This document shows positions 33,720-42,287 of a stretch of 64,000 nt of DNA, one piece after another. Source of the stretch: JANXUR01 sp038229415 (GTDB lineage Bacteria > Acidobacteriota > Terriglobia > Terriglobales > Acidobacteriaceae); the NCBI GenBank assembly GCA_038229415.1, contig JBBROM010000010.1, positions 1-64,000 on the forward strand. Reading direction: 5' to 3'. Position 1 is the stretch's first letter, and every line of letters begins with the position of its first letter. Position numbers and translations under genes: made by a program. The notes under the pieces are model-generated. The model did no database searches. It saw nothing but the letters and a program-made list of their open reading frames with translations, and was not told the DNA's origin.

Positions 33720-34691
33720 TCACTGGCAGGTAATGACAACCTTGCCCCGCGCGTGGCCTTCTTCGAGATAAGCGATCGCCGCGGGAACCTCCCGTAATGG
33801 GTAGGTACGATCAATCACGGGCACAACTTTGCCAGCGGCAATTAGGTTGCACAGCACGTTCAGGTCGGCTTGATTCCCTTTCGCCAGCACTCCAACGAGC
33901 TTTCGGCTGCCGAGCGCCGACAAAGCCATGCTTTGGATCATTCCGGCAATCGGGCCGATCATCCAGTTATCCGCCGGGCCTCCAGCCGCGACTGAGACAC
34001 CGTTGGGGTTCAAGATGCTGCGTAGCGACGGCAGCGAGTGGTTGCCGATGCAGTCCACAATGAGGTCGAAACGCACGCCGCTCTTAGTGAAATCTTCGAC
34101 CGCGTAATCAATCACGCGATCCGCGCCGATGGCGCGCACCATTCCCACGTTCCGGGTGCTGCAAACGCCGGTCACATCCGCGCCAAATGACTTGGCGATT
34201 TGCACTGCGAAGGTGCCGACGCCACCCGCGGCTCCATTCACCAGCACTTTGTGCCCCGACTGAATCTTGCCTTTGTCACGGAGAGCTTGCAGCGCGGTAA
34301 ATCCGGCGATGGGCACAGCGGCGGCTTGCTCAAAGCTCACGTTGGCGGGCTTGAGCGCAAAGGCGGATTCGGCGGCGCATGCGCACTCGGCGAAGGCTCC
34401 CTTGACCATGCCGAAGACCTCGTCGCCGGGTTTGAATTGTGTTGCGTTGCGACCAACGCAGTCCACGACCCCGGCTACGTCCGCACCCAGGCGCGCGTCT
34501 TTCGGCTTGCGCAGCCCGGCAATGAGGCGAACCGCATAAGGCGTGCCGCGCATAAAGTGCCAATCGTAGGGATTGACCGAGGCGGCGCGCACCTTGATGA
34601 GGACTTCATCGTCCCCCGGGGCGGGTGTGGCAACCTCTTCTACGCGAAGAACCTCGGGCGGGCCGTACTGGTGGTAGCGAATGGCCTTCAT
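33720..34691 (-). CDS. NAD(P)-dependent MDR-family quinone oxidoreductase/alcohol dehydrogenase
   Basis: 323 residues, a zinc-free medium-chain dehydrogenase. The GroES-like N-half reads MKAIRYHQYGPPEVLRVEEV...EVLIKVRAASVNPYDWHFMRG; the Rossmann half has VLVNGAAGGVGTFAVQIAK, the NADPH loop. No structural or catalytic zinc ligands are present, consistent with quinone reductase or enoyl reductase types (QOR-like). The substrate is uncertain. It ends 10 bases from the iaaA duplicate, and follows the decarboxylase gene on the same strand at 31 bases, so the two may be cotranscribed. Confidence 0.88.
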   Translation of the reverse strand: MKAIRYHQYGPPEVLRVEEVATPAPGDDEVLIKVRAASVNPYDWHFMRGTPYAVRLIAGLRKPKDARLGADVAGVVDCVGRNATQFKPGDEVFGMVKGAFAECACAAESAFALKPANVSFEQAAAVPIAGFTALQALRDKGKIQSGHKVLVNGAAGGVGTFAVQIAKSFGADVTGVCSTRNVGMVRAIGADRVIDYAVEDFTKSGVRFDLIVDCIGNHSLPSLRSILNPNGVSVAAGGPADNWMIGPIAGMIQSMALSALGSRKLVGVLAKGNQADLNVLCNLIAAGKVVPVIDRTYPLREVPAAIAYLEEGHARGKVVITCQ

Positions 34692-34722
34692 GGTTGTAGT
34701 ACGCCTCGGCGTGTTCCGCAGT

Positions 34723-36201
34723 TCACAAGTTCTTTCCTGCCGCCTGGATCAGCTTCCAAGCTGCGGCTACGTGTTCGGCCTCGGTCTGCATCTGGCCGAC
34801 GCAGAGCCGCAGCGTGTACTTGCCTGCCAACTTGGCGTGGCTCAGGTAAATCTTGCCGCTCGCGTTTAGTTCCTTCATCAGAATTTCGTTGCAGGCGTTG
34901 ACCGCAGCTTCGTCTTCATTCGCGCGCGGCTTGAGGCGGAAGCACACCAGGTTCAGCGAGCGCAGCGTCACCAGCTCAAACTGCGGGTCAGCCTCGACCC
35001 ATTCAGCAAACTGCGTGGCCAGTTCGACGTGGCGCCTGATGTGGAACTGCAATCCCTCTGCGCCGTAGTGCCGCAGCACAAACCACAGCTTGAGCGCGCG
35101 GAAACGGCGGCCCAGCGGCACTTGCCAGTCACGATAATCAATCACTTCGCCCGCGTCGCTGGCGGTGTTGCGCAGGTATTCGGGCGTCACGCTCAGTGCG
35201 CTGATCAGCGCCTGCCGATCCTTCACAAACATGCAGGTGCAGTCGAAATTCACGAACATCCACTTATGCGGATTGAACAGGTAGCTATCGGCAAGTTCGA
35301 GTCCGCGATGGATGTGGCGAAACTCGGGACACAGCGCTGCGGTGCCCATCATCGCGCCATCCACATGGAGCCACGGTTTTACGCCGGACTCGCCAAGTTC
35401 GGCGCAGATCTTGCCGATCTCTTCCAGCGGATCCATCGCGCCCGAGGACGTTGTGCCTACCGTTGCCGAAACGAAAAACGGAATCTTGCCCGCCGCACGG
35501 TCGGCGAGCATTTGCTCGCGTAGTGCAGCGGCGTCCATGGCGAAGTTTTCATCCACTGGAATCAGCCGCAAATTCTTATGCCCTATTCCCGCAACTCTGA
35601 TCCCCTTTTCGATGGACGAATGCGCCTGATTCGAGGTGTAGGCCACCAGCCGTCCGTCGCCACCTTCTTCGTTGAAGCGTCCGCTGGTCGCCCGCTCGCG
35701 TGCTGCCAAGATGGCACACAACGATCCCGATGAAGCCGAATCCTGAATCACGCCGCCGCCCGTTGAGCCGGGATTGCTGGCGGACGAAAGATAGTGCGCG
35801 GGTAGGTCGAGCAGCTTGGCCACCCAGTCCATCATGTGGGCTTCGAGGTCGGTGCATGCGGGGCTGGTCGTCCACAACATGCCCTGAATGGCGAGGCCCG
35901 CCGAGAGGAATTCGCCGAGCAGCGACGGCCCGGAAACGCCGGTAGGAAAGTACGCGTAAAAATTTGGTGACTGCCAGTGCGTGATGCCGGGCAGAATCTT
36001 CTGGTCGAAGTCGGCGAGCATGGCGGCAAAGTCTTCGCCGTGCTGTGGAGGGTCGGCGGGCAACGACGCGCGCAGTTCGCCCGGCTTCATCGGCGACAGC
36101 ACCGGCAACTCGGCGACTCGGCGCTGGTGGTAGCTGGCGATCCACTCCATCACCGCCTGCGACTGGCGAAGAAACTCCTCGGGAGACATATGAAAGGACA
36201 T
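34723..36201 (-). CDS. PLP-dependent aromatic-L-amino-acid decarboxylase family protein
   Basis: 492 residues from the ATG at 36201; Met at 36189 is an alternative, and upstream frame to 36348 lacks homology. Group II decarboxylase features are THWQSPNFYAYFP, His194 (NQAHSS) stacking on PLP, Asp281 (HVDGAMMG) and the PLP lysine Lys313 (NPHKWMFVNFDC). Eukaryotic and many bacterial members act on tryptophan, phenylalanine or DOPA. HVDGAMMG departs from the common HVDAAYAG, so substrate and even decarboxylation versus aldehyde synthase activity stay open. It may be cotranscribed with the MDR gene downstream. Confidence 0.88.
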   Translation of the reverse strand: MSFHMSPEEFLRQSQAVMEWIASYHQRRVAELPVLSPMKPGELRASLPADPPQHGEDFAAMLADFDQKILPGITHWQSPNFYAYFPTGVSGPSLLGEFLSAGLAIQGMLWTTSPACTDLEAHMMDWVAKLLDLPAHYLSSASNPGSTGGGVIQDSASSGSLCAILAARERATSGRFNEEGGDGRLVAYTSNQAHSSIEKGIRVAGIGHKNLRLIPVDENFAMDAAALREQMLADRAAGKIPFFVSATVGTTSSGAMDPLEEIGKICAELGESGVKPWLHVDGAMMGTAALCPEFRHIHRGLELADSYLFNPHKWMFVNFDCTCMFVKDRQALISALSVTPEYLRNTASDAGEVIDYRDWQVPLGRRFRALKLWFVLRHYGAEGLQFHIRRHVELATQFAEWVEADPQFELVTLRSLNLVCFRLKPRANEDEAAVNACNEILMKELNASGKIYLSHAKLAGKYTLRLCVGQMQTEAEHVAAAWKLIQAAGKNL

Positions 36202-36304
36202 GACACCAGTTTCAGGTTTCGGGGAGCGGGTTTCAAGTGCGGAACGTCGCAGGCTGGTCCATCGGGTGTTATAGCCGGATGCCGAACATAGCCTGCTAGG
36301 TACA

Positions 36305-36350
36305 TCCCACCCTAGTCCGCGAACAACATGCGGACGAGGGTGGGGCACCC
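36305..36350 (+). repeat. TCCCACCCT...AGGGTGGGGCACCC family repeat
   Basis: CCACCCTAGTCCGC (36307-36320) pairs with GCGGACGAGGGTGG (36330-36343) at 13 of 14 positions, ending in GGCACCC. The arms match the copy at 23272-23308, but the core differs. It lies between the decarboxylase gene and the membrane protein gene at 36372. Confidence 0.7.
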
Positions 36351-36371
36351 ACGATGGCTCTACCCGCGCGG

Positions 36372-37529
36372 CTACGCGTTGGGTTCTGCTGGCTCGGTCG
36401 CCGCTGCATTCTGAGCGTTCGCGTTGGCGCGCTGGTCGTCACCGCCCTGCGCTTTGGCCCCTGCGCCTTTACCTGCTCCCAAACTGCTGAGCCAGTCCAG
36501 AATCTTGTTCGCCATGTAGTAGGCCACAAAGCCTAGCGTCAGCGCGCCCCAAAAGTCGGTAACGGAAACTTTAATCGGCAGTGAGGTCTCTGACAGACGG
36601 GAGGCAATGATGGCGACCGATGCGCTCATGATGCCCGCGCCTAGGAACTGGCCTGTAGCGGCGCCCATGGGCAAGGCACTCCGCAAGAACCTTTGCACTG
36701 GAGTCACCGGCCCATCTGGATAGCCGACGGAGTACAGCTTAGCCTTGCCGCGCCGCACCTCCAGAAAAAAGGCCAGCATGCCACCGACAAAGGTCGCTAG
36801 CAGCGTTGACATCTGCGATTGCTGAACGTTGATCTCCGCCGTCTGCGTGAAGGTGCGATAGGTGGACGGTCCGTTCGCGGGGAATTGATACGCCTTGCCG
36901 GTAATGGTGAAGCGATACTTGCCGGGGACAAAGCCGAGCAATGACACCACGTTGTTGTGGAACCAGGTGCCGTGGCACGAATCTTTCTCATCCGTCGTGC
37001 GGGTATTCGCCCGGTTCACATCAAACACCACCGGATAGTGATCCTTGGGCTGAATCACCACCGTCGGCGGGTTGTCGCCTTCCCAGCGGTTGGTTGGGAA
37101 AGACGCTGGGATGTTAAACGAACACAGCTTGTCCGCCGAGGCCTCTGCTGGCACCACCAGAACAATCTCGCTGGCGTTCAGACCGATTGGACGATCGGTG
37201 AGGTTCGACAGTTCCGCGTCCACCGTGTAGGCATCCGCAACGCCCGATACCAACGAGCGCGAAGGCGTGATGTCCACGCGCACCACGTCACCGATGGTTG
37301 GGGTGGTAGACGGCGTGGCGGCATCGGTTGCCGTAGTGTCGAGCGTGGGATGATCCTTGCCCGGGGCTGACTGCGGTTGCTTCGCGGAGCCAGCATTAGC
37401 ATTCTGCCCCTGGGGCGGAGCTGCGCTGTTCCCTTGAGTTATCTGGCTACCTTGCGCCTGCAACCAGAGTGCCCCGGACGTCAGAGCGATACAGCAGAGT
37501 GCCGTTCTGTAGTAAACGCTTTGTGCCAT
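36372..37529 (-). CDS. Exported membrane protein of unknown function
   Basis: 385 residues from the ATG at 37529, which has GAGGAG about 8 bases upstream. The frame remains open to 38234, but that part runs antiparallel to the real phosphatidyltransferase frame and is arginine/histidine-rich noise. A signal peptide (ALCCIALTSGALWLQAQ) leads into a Gln/Asn/Pro-rich linker, then a beta domain with an immunoglobulin-like look (VRVDITPSRSLVSGVADAYTVDAELSN). Two or three membrane helices follow near residues 250-265, 290-310 and 325-345. The tail is low-complexity. The family is not recognised. Confidence 0.7.
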   Translation of the reverse strand: MAQSVYYRTALCCIALTSGALWLQAQGSQITQGNSAAPPQGQNANAGSAKQPQSAPGKDHPTLDTTATDAATPSTTPTIGDVVRVDITPSRSLVSGVADAYTVDAELSNLTDRPIGLNASEIVLVVPAEASADKLCSFNIPASFPTNRWEGDNPPTVVIQPKDHYPVVFDVNRANTRTTDEKDSCHGTWFHNNVVSLLGFVPGKYRFTITGKAYQFPANGPSTYRTFTQTAEINVQQSQMSTLLATFVGGMLAFFLEVRRGKAKLYSVGYPDGPVTPVQRFLRSALPMGAATGQFLGAGIMSASVAIIASRLSETSLPIKVSVTDFWGALTLGFVAYYMANKILDWLSSLGAGKGAGAKAQGGDDQRANANAQNAAATEPAEPNA

Positions 37530-37651
37530 CGCATGACGCTCCTCGCAGAAGGTTCGTCCATACCCTGAAAGCGGACTTGGGCGATAGTGTATGCCGCACC
37601 ATGGCTGGTGCAAAGGGAATTCTAAGGGCGGGATGCGAACTGCTGCGCCTG

Positions 37652-38269
37652 TTACGCCCTTTGCGGCTTGGTCTGCTGCCAGGTATAGAAAATCCGGTGT
37701 CCTACCGTGATGTTCGACAGCACGGCGATGATCCACAGTACTGGAGCCATGTGGTTGAACAGTGTGCCGATGATGAGCAGGACTAGGCGCTCGGGGCGCT
37801 CCATGAATCCGACTTTGCATTGGGGGATGAGCGACTCGGCGCGAGCGCGGGTGTAGCTGATCATGATGGAGCCGATCATGGCCACGGCGCTGAGCAGAAC
37901 GTAAGTGGAGCGGCCGCCGTGGGCGTAGAAAAACATGAGGCCGAGAAACAGCGCGGCGTCGGAGTAGCGATCTACCACCGAGTCGAAGAATCCGCCGAAG
38001 CGTGTGACTTGATTGGTGGCGCGGGCGACGCGGCCATCTACTAGATCGAAAAATCCTGAGCCGATGATGACCAGTCCAGCGTAGAAGAACATGCGCTGCT
38101 GATTGTCGGCGCGGGCGATTCCGAGCAGAACCGCCGCCCAGGTGTTGATGAGCAGTCCAATGAACGTGAGCCAGTTGGGCGAGATGCGGGCCACGGCCAT
38201 GCGGTTCACAATGGCCGCGAGTAGAGCTCCGCAAGCTTTGCCGACCGCGCTGGTCCAGGTGATTGCCAT
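37652..38269 (-). CDS. CDP-alcohol phosphatidyltransferase family protein
   Basis: 205 residues with five or six membrane helices. The CDP-alcohol motif D-x2-D-G-x2-A-R-x8-G-x3-D-x3-D is complete: DLVDGRVARATNQVTRFGGF followed by FDSVVDRYSD. The catalytic aspartates therefore lie at the cytoplasmic membrane face. The family transfers a phosphatidyl group to glycerol phosphate, inositol phosphate or serine. The overall length and the RARAES segment are closer to phosphatidylinositol- or archaetidylinositol-phosphate synthases than to PgsA, but the acceptor cannot be fixed. It is 31 bases downstream of greA. Confidence 0.85.
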   Translation of the reverse strand: MAITWTSAVGKACGALLAAIVNRMAVARISPNWLTFIGLLINTWAAVLLGIARADNQQRMFFYAGLVIIGSGFFDLVDGRVARATNQVTRFGGFFDSVVDRYSDAALFLGLMFFYAHGGRSTYVLLSAVAMIGSIMISYTRARAESLIPQCKVGFMERPERLVLLIIGTLFNHMAPVLWIIAVLSNITVGHRIFYTWQQTKPQRA

Positions 38270-38300
38270 AAGGTTATCGGTCTACTGTTAGAGCGCCCGC

Positions 38301-38774
38301 TTACTCGGTTACGTCATGCATGGTGGTCAGCTTCAGAACTTCCAGCTCGCGATTGCCGCCGGGCGTGACCACGGTGGCAGTGTCGCCGACCTTTTTGTTC
38401 AGAATCGCGCGGCCAATCGGCGAGGTGGTGGAGATCAGGCCCTTGCTCACGTCGGACTCTTCGCTCGTCACCAGTCGGTACTCGATCTTCTCGTCCTTCG
38501 AACTGTCGAAGACGAGCACAGTCGAGCCCAAGCCGACTTTATCGTGAGGAATGTTGGCCATGTTCACCAGCGAGAGGTCGGCCATGCGCTTGGTGAGCTG
38601 GCTGAGCCGCGCCTGCACAAAGCTCTGGCGCTGCTTGGCCATGTGGTACTCGGCGTTTTCGCTGAGGTCGCCCATGGCGACCGCGACCTTGATCTCTTTA
38701 GGCAGATCGTGGTGCAGCTCGTGCTCGAGCAGCGCGATCTCTTCCATCAACTTCTTCTTAATATGTTCAGCCAT
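38301..38774 (-). CDS. greA: Transcription elongation factor GreA
   Basis: 157 residues, against 158 in E. coli. The N-terminal coiled coil carries the acidic tip GDLSENAEYH (about 35-44), whose Asp and Glu activate RNA polymerase to cleave backtracked transcripts. The C-terminal FKBP-like domain ends with GREL-like sequence (NRELEVLKL). STTSPIGRAILNKKVGD is the family signature. The start at 38774 gives MAEHIKKKLMEEIALLEHEL. It lies upstream of the phosphatidyltransferase gene on the same strand. Confidence 0.92.
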   Translation of the reverse strand: MAEHIKKKLMEEIALLEHELHHDLPKEIKVAVAMGDLSENAEYHMAKQRQSFVQARLSQLTKRMADLSLVNMANIPHDKVGLGSTVLVFDSSKDEKIEYRLVTSEESDVSKGLISTTSPIGRAILNKKVGDTATVVTPGGNRELEVLKLTTMHDVTE

Positions 38775-38833
38775 GACTGTTGCCGATTATAAACATTTTG
38801 GGGAACGGGCTGGGCTTAGGGAACGCGGAGGAC

Positions 38834-39262
38834 TCAGCGGGCGTCAATGACTTGCAGCCCGATGGCCGTCGCCGCATTCAGCAGATCCTTGTCACGGGAG
38901 GCCAGTGGCAGTTGCAGCCGCTCGGCGAGTTCCAGGTAGGCGGCGTCATAGACGGTGAGGTTGTGACGCGCTGCCAAGCGCGAGGTGGACCCGAAGGCGT
39001 GAGTCAGATTCTCCGAATCATACGAAGCCGGGACTTGCTCGAAGAACGCGACGGCGTTGTCGAACTCTGCGGATTGCAGCACACCGCGCTTGCGGAGGTG
39101 AAGCAGCGAGTTTGCCACTTCGAATGCCCACAGCGCTGGCACTACCAGGGTGCAGCCGCTCTTGATGTCCATCATCACGGAGGAGGCGGCGTGGGTGGCT
39201 TGCGTTTTCGAGAACCATGCAACCGCCACCGACGCGTCCACCACGAGCGCGGTAGCCGTCAT
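38834..39262 (-). CDS. PIN-domain toxin (VapC-like)
   Basis: 142 residues. The four acidic residues are Asp9 (VVDAS), Glu48 (FEVAN), Asp106 (YDAAY) and Asp124 (SRDKDL). It belongs to a different PIN branch from the toxin at 30562-31002, being paired with a Phd-type rather than AbrB-type antitoxin. Its start overlaps the antitoxin stop by four bases. It should act as a ribonuclease. Confidence 0.9.
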   Translation of the reverse strand: MTATALVVDASVAVAWFSKTQATHAASSVMMDIKSGCTLVVPALWAFEVANSLLHLRKRGVLQSAEFDNAVAFFEQVPASYDSENLTHAFGSTSRLAARHNLTVYDAAYLELAERLQLPLASRDKDLLNAATAIGLQVIDAR

Positions 39263-39546
39263 TTGCGTCCCCAGGCAATCCCTTCCCTGATGTCCTCGTC
39301 GGTTGGCTCAACGTAGTCAGGCCGAGCCATGATTTGCTGGCGCAGCTTTTGCAGACCCTCCATCGCTAGCCGGGCACGATCCCGGCGATCTTTGTCTTGG
39401 TCTTGGGGCACGATGCGGGCGACCGGCATATCGTGGCGGGTAATGATAATTTCCTCGCCAGCGGCGACGCGGCGCAGCAGGGTGCCGAAGCGGGTTTTAG
39501 CTTCGAAGGCGGTCATCATTCCGGGGGTCTTGGCGGTGGTTGGCAT
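39259..39546 (-). CDS. Phd/YefM-family antitoxin
   Basis: 95 residues. The N-terminal Phd fold is seen in MMTAFEAKTRFGTLLRRVAAGEEIIITRHDMPVARIVP. The C-terminal half is charged and disordered-looking, with EPTDEDIREGIAW, which usually wraps the PIN toxin. The gene is followed by its toxin with an ATGA-type overlap. Direct repeats at 39576-39612 upstream are likely operator sites. Confidence 0.88.
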   Translation of the reverse strand: MPTTAKTPGMMTAFEAKTRFGTLLRRVAAGEEIIITRHDMPVARIVPQDQDKDRRDRARLAMEGLQKLRQQIMARPDYVEPTDEDIREGIAWGRK

Positions 39547-39575
39547 AAGGACTCGATTTTCATTTTAATTTGACT

Positions 39576-39612
39576 AGTCGTTAACTAGTTATCAACCAGT
39601 CGTTAACTAGTT
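39576..39612. promoter_or_regulatory. Direct repeats upstream of the phd/PIN operon
   Basis: AGTCGTTAACTAGTT occurs twice, at 39576-39590 and 39598-39612, a 22-base period of two helical turns. Each copy includes the palindromes GTTAAC and AACTAGTT. Sites of this type bind Phd-like antitoxin dimers cooperatively. They lie 30-66 bases before the antitoxin start and within the divergent region shared with ruvX. Confidence 0.6.
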
Positions 39613-39713
39613 TATACGATTTCTAAATCGCGATTCAAGCGCATCATTTCTCCGCTCAGCCGGCTTCCCTTCCAGACCCTACTGGCTTTCACTTCCCGCC
39701 CTATAATTGGCGT

Positions 39714-40202
39714 GTGCCTGGCGAACCACCGAACCCGTCCGAAAGCCCCCGTTCCAAGCCCCTTCCCGGCCGTGTGCTCAGCCTCGACTTGGGCTCGCGA
39801 ACCATCGGTCTCGCCGTTTCTGACCCGCTGGGCATCACCGCGCAGGGGCTGGACACGATCCGCCGCAATGGGCGTCGCCATGACTTTGACGCGCTCAACG
39901 ATGTTGTCCGCAAGTTTGAAGTGAAGCAGATGGTGGTGGGCTGGCCGCTGCACATGAGCGGCGACGAGGGCAAGCAGTCCGCCAAAGCCGCCGCGTTTGC
40001 CGAAGAGTTGCGCGAACACTTTCGCATGCCAGTTCACCTGATAGACGAGCGCCTGACCACGGCCGAAGCCCAACGCGTGTTGCGGTCGAGCGACATGAGT
40101 ATTCAGCGTCGGGGCATGGTGGTTGACCGGCTGGCCGCAGTGCTGATTCTGCAAAGCTGGCTTGATGCGCGAGGCAATTCCATGCCGAACCCCTACGAAT
40201 AG
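39714..40202 (+). CDS. ruvX: Putative Holliday junction resolvase RuvX/YqgF
   Basis: 162 residues from a GTG. The RNase H-like active site comprises Asp25 (SLDLGSRTIGLAVSD), Glu112 (IDERLTT) and Asp138 (VDRLAA). In E. coli, YqgF is essential and processes 16S rRNA 5' ends; Holliday junction cleavage has also been shown for the family. The N-terminal 18 residues are a Pro/Ser-rich extension, so a later start is possible, though no ATG is present there. It is divergent from the phd/PIN operon. Confidence 0.9.
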   Translation: MPGEPPNPSESPRSKPLPGRVLSLDLGSRTIGLAVSDPLGITAQGLDTIRRNGRRHDFDALNDVVRKFEVKQMVVGWPLHMSGDEGKQSAKAAAFAEELREHFRMPVHLIDERLTTAEAQRVLRSSDMSIQRRGMVVDRLAAVLILQSWLDARGNSMPNPYE

Positions 40203-40346
40203 TTCGAGGGTGCCCAGTCCGGGCTTGGTGTCTCGCTGAGACTTCATTGCAGCCACCCATGTGGTTCGCCGGGTATCGCCATCGTCCTGAATTGTGATTA
40301 AAATAGCGGTCGGTGATTTTCTCTTGCATCAAGAGGGGGCAACTTC

Positions 40347-41462
40347 ATGAGTCAGGTCCGGGTTCTGGTGGGCACGCGCAAGGGCGCATTCATTCTTACG
40401 GCAGACGGAAAACGCAAAGACTGGCAGGTCAGCGGCCCGCACTTCGCAGGCTGGGAGATGTGGCACGTCAAAGGCTCGCCGGTGGACCCCAACCGGCTCT
40501 ACGCCTCGCAATGCAGCGGCTGGTTCGGCCAGGTGGTGCAGCGCTCCAACGACGGCGGCCTAACTTGGGAGCCCGTTGGCAACAAGTTCGCCTACGAAGG
40601 CGAAACGGGCACCCACCAGTGGTATGACGGCACGCCGCATCCCTGGGAGTTCAAGCGGGTGTGGCACCTCGAGCCTTCGCTCACCGACCCCGACACGGTT
40701 TACGCTGGCGTAGAAGATGCCGCCATGTTTCGCTCCACCGATGGTGGCACCAGCTGGCACGAACTCACCGGCCTGCGCGGCCACGGCACTGGCTCGCAGT
40801 GGATGCCCGGCGCCGGTGGCATGGGCCTGCACACCATCGTGATTGACCCTACGAACCATCAGCGGATCTTCATCGCGATCTCGGCGGCCGGCGCGTTCCG
40901 CACCGAGGACGGCGGGCAGTCGTGGACGCCGATTACCAAAGGCCTGGTGTCAGACTTTATGCCGAACCCGACCGCCGAAATCGGACACTGCGTGCATCGC
41001 ATTGCGCAGCACCCGGCCAAGCCCAACACCTTGTTCATGCAGAAGCATTGGCATGTGATGCGCACCGACGACTCCGGTGACCAATGGACCAAGGTGAGCG
41101 GCAACCTGCCCACCGACTTTGGATTTGTGATTGACGTTCACGCCCACGAGCCGGAAACGGTTTACGTCGTCCCGATCAAGAGCGACTCCGAACACTTTCC
41201 CCTCGACGGCAAGCTGACCGTGTATCGCAGCAAGTCGGGCGGCAACGAGTGGGAGCCGCTGACTAAAGGCCTGCCTCAAAAAGATTGCTATGTGAACGTA
41301 CTTCGCGAAGCCATGGCGATTGATGCGATGGAAGACTGTGGAGTCTACTTCGGTACCACCGGCGGCCAAGTCTACTGCTCGCCCGATGGCGGAGAAAATT
41401 GGTCGGCCATCATGCACGACCTGCCCGCCGTGCTGTCAGTGGAAGTGCAGACGCTGCCGTGA
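40347..41462 (+). CDS. Asp-box (BNR/sialidase-like) beta-propeller protein
   Basis: 371 residues without a signal peptide, so probably cytoplasmic. At least six Asp-box repeats are seen: SNDGGLTWEPV, STDGGTSWHEL, TEDGGQSWTPI, TDDSGDQWTKV, SKSGGNEWEPL and SPDGGENWSAI. It resembles the exo-alpha-sialidase-like/YVTN propellers of unknown function rather than true sialidases, as the arginine triad and FRIP motif are not evident. It is followed after 22 bases by a MoaD/ThiS-like gene. That pairing recurs in other phyla as far as I recall, which suggests a joint function. Confidence 0.85.
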   Translation: MSQVRVLVGTRKGAFILTADGKRKDWQVSGPHFAGWEMWHVKGSPVDPNRLYASQCSGWFGQVVQRSNDGGLTWEPVGNKFAYEGETGTHQWYDGTPHPWEFKRVWHLEPSLTDPDTVYAGVEDAAMFRSTDGGTSWHELTGLRGHGTGSQWMPGAGGMGLHTIVIDPTNHQRIFIAISAAGAFRTEDGGQSWTPITKGLVSDFMPNPTAEIGHCVHRIAQHPAKPNTLFMQKHWHVMRTDDSGDQWTKVSGNLPTDFGFVIDVHAHEPETVYVVPIKSDSEHFPLDGKLTVYRSKSGGNEWEPLTKGLPQKDCYVNVLREAMAIDAMEDCGVYFGTTGGQVYCSPDGGENWSAIMHDLPAVLSVEVQTLP

Positions 41463-41484
41463 CGCAGCGGACGAGGATTAGGGA

Positions 41485-41787
41485 ATGGCTTTGATCGTCG
41501 TAATCCTGCCGTTCCACCTGCGCAACCTTGCGAAGGTGAGCGGTGACGTGCATCTCGAAGTGGCGCCGCCAGTCACCACGCGCGCCATTCTTGACGCGCT
41601 TGAGGGCCGCTTCCCCACTCTGCTGGGTACCATCCGCGATCAGGTGACGGGCGAACGCCGCCCGTTCCTTCGATTCTTCGTCTGCCAGGAAGACCTGTCG
41701 CTCGACTCACCCGATACTCCCCTTCCCGAAGCGATTGTTAGCGGCAAGGAGCCGTTCATGGTGGTAGGCGCGATCGCAGGGGGATAA
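41485..41787 (+). CDS. MoaD/ThiS-like ubiquitin-fold protein
   Basis: 100 residues with a beta-grasp pattern: VVILPFHLRNLAKVSGDVHLEV, TTRAILDALEGRFPTLLGTI and the terminal VVGAIAGG. The free C-terminal Gly-Gly is what sulfur-carrier proteins use for adenylation and thiocarboxylation. It is longer than MoaD/ThiS by about 15 residues, and no moa or thi gene is nearby. It sits in an operon with the Asp-box propeller, 22 bases downstream. It may be a sulfur carrier or a ubiquitin-like modifier for an unknown pathway. Confidence 0.8.
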   Translation: MALIVVILPFHLRNLAKVSGDVHLEVAPPVTTRAILDALEGRFPTLLGTIRDQVTGERRPFLRFFVCQEDLSLDSPDTPLPEAIVSGKEPFMVVGAIAGG

Positions 41788-41930
41788 GGACCTCAACTTC
41801 TGCATTTGCACTCCAATGAAGGCGCGACCAAATTACCTCGGCATAGCTGTGATTCATTTCGCACAGCACCGCTGCGCGTTTAGTCTTATGCTTAACGATG
41901 AGCGCAAGCGCGACCAAAGAGGATCAACCC

Positions 41931-42287
41931 ATGACCGAACACCGAAGCGAAGGAAAAGCGAGTCGGCACGACGTGCAGTCCGGCGATACGCAGGGACTGT
42001 CGCGCGCCGAGACGGCCGACAGCGAAAGCGTCGAGGAGTTGGCGTCCGAAGGCCAGTACCTGGAGGCTGACGTGGTGAGCGGTGTGCAAGAGGCAGGCGA
42101 CGAGCCCCTACAGGAAGTGCACACGCACCAACTGCTAATGGACGACGTGCCACGCGAATACCTGAACGACGGCAGCAACGAAGCCGACCCGATCAACGGC
42201 GACGAGAGCTTCGAAAGCAAAGAAAGCAACGACGAGGCCAAACCCAAGAAGAATCCCACAATCCAGAAGCACCCGGAGGCACGATGA
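41931..42287 (+). CDS. Acidic, disordered hypothetical protein
   Basis: 118 residues from the ATG at 41931, preceded by AGAGG at suitable spacing; an earlier in-frame ATG (41898) has no ribosome site. The chain is rich in Glu, Asp, Ser and Asn with few hydrophobic residues, and only HTHQLLMDDVPREYLND looks able to form a helix. It ends in a basic stretch. Its stop overlaps the start of the next gene (ATGA at 42284-42287). The family is unknown; it resembles stress- or spore-type small disordered proteins only in composition. Confidence 0.55.
   Translation: MTEHRSEGKASRHDVQSGDTQGLSRAETADSESVEELASEGQYLEADVVSGVQEAGDEPLQEVHTHQLLMDDVPREYLNDGSNEADPINGDESFESKESNDEAKPKKNPTIQKHPEAR

Noticed and set aside
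37530..38234. N-terminal extension of the membrane protein at 36372-37529
   Set aside because: It runs antisense and offset to the complete CDP-alcohol phosphatidyltransferase gene and is Arg/His-rich noise. A proper signal peptide and ribosome site occur at 37529.
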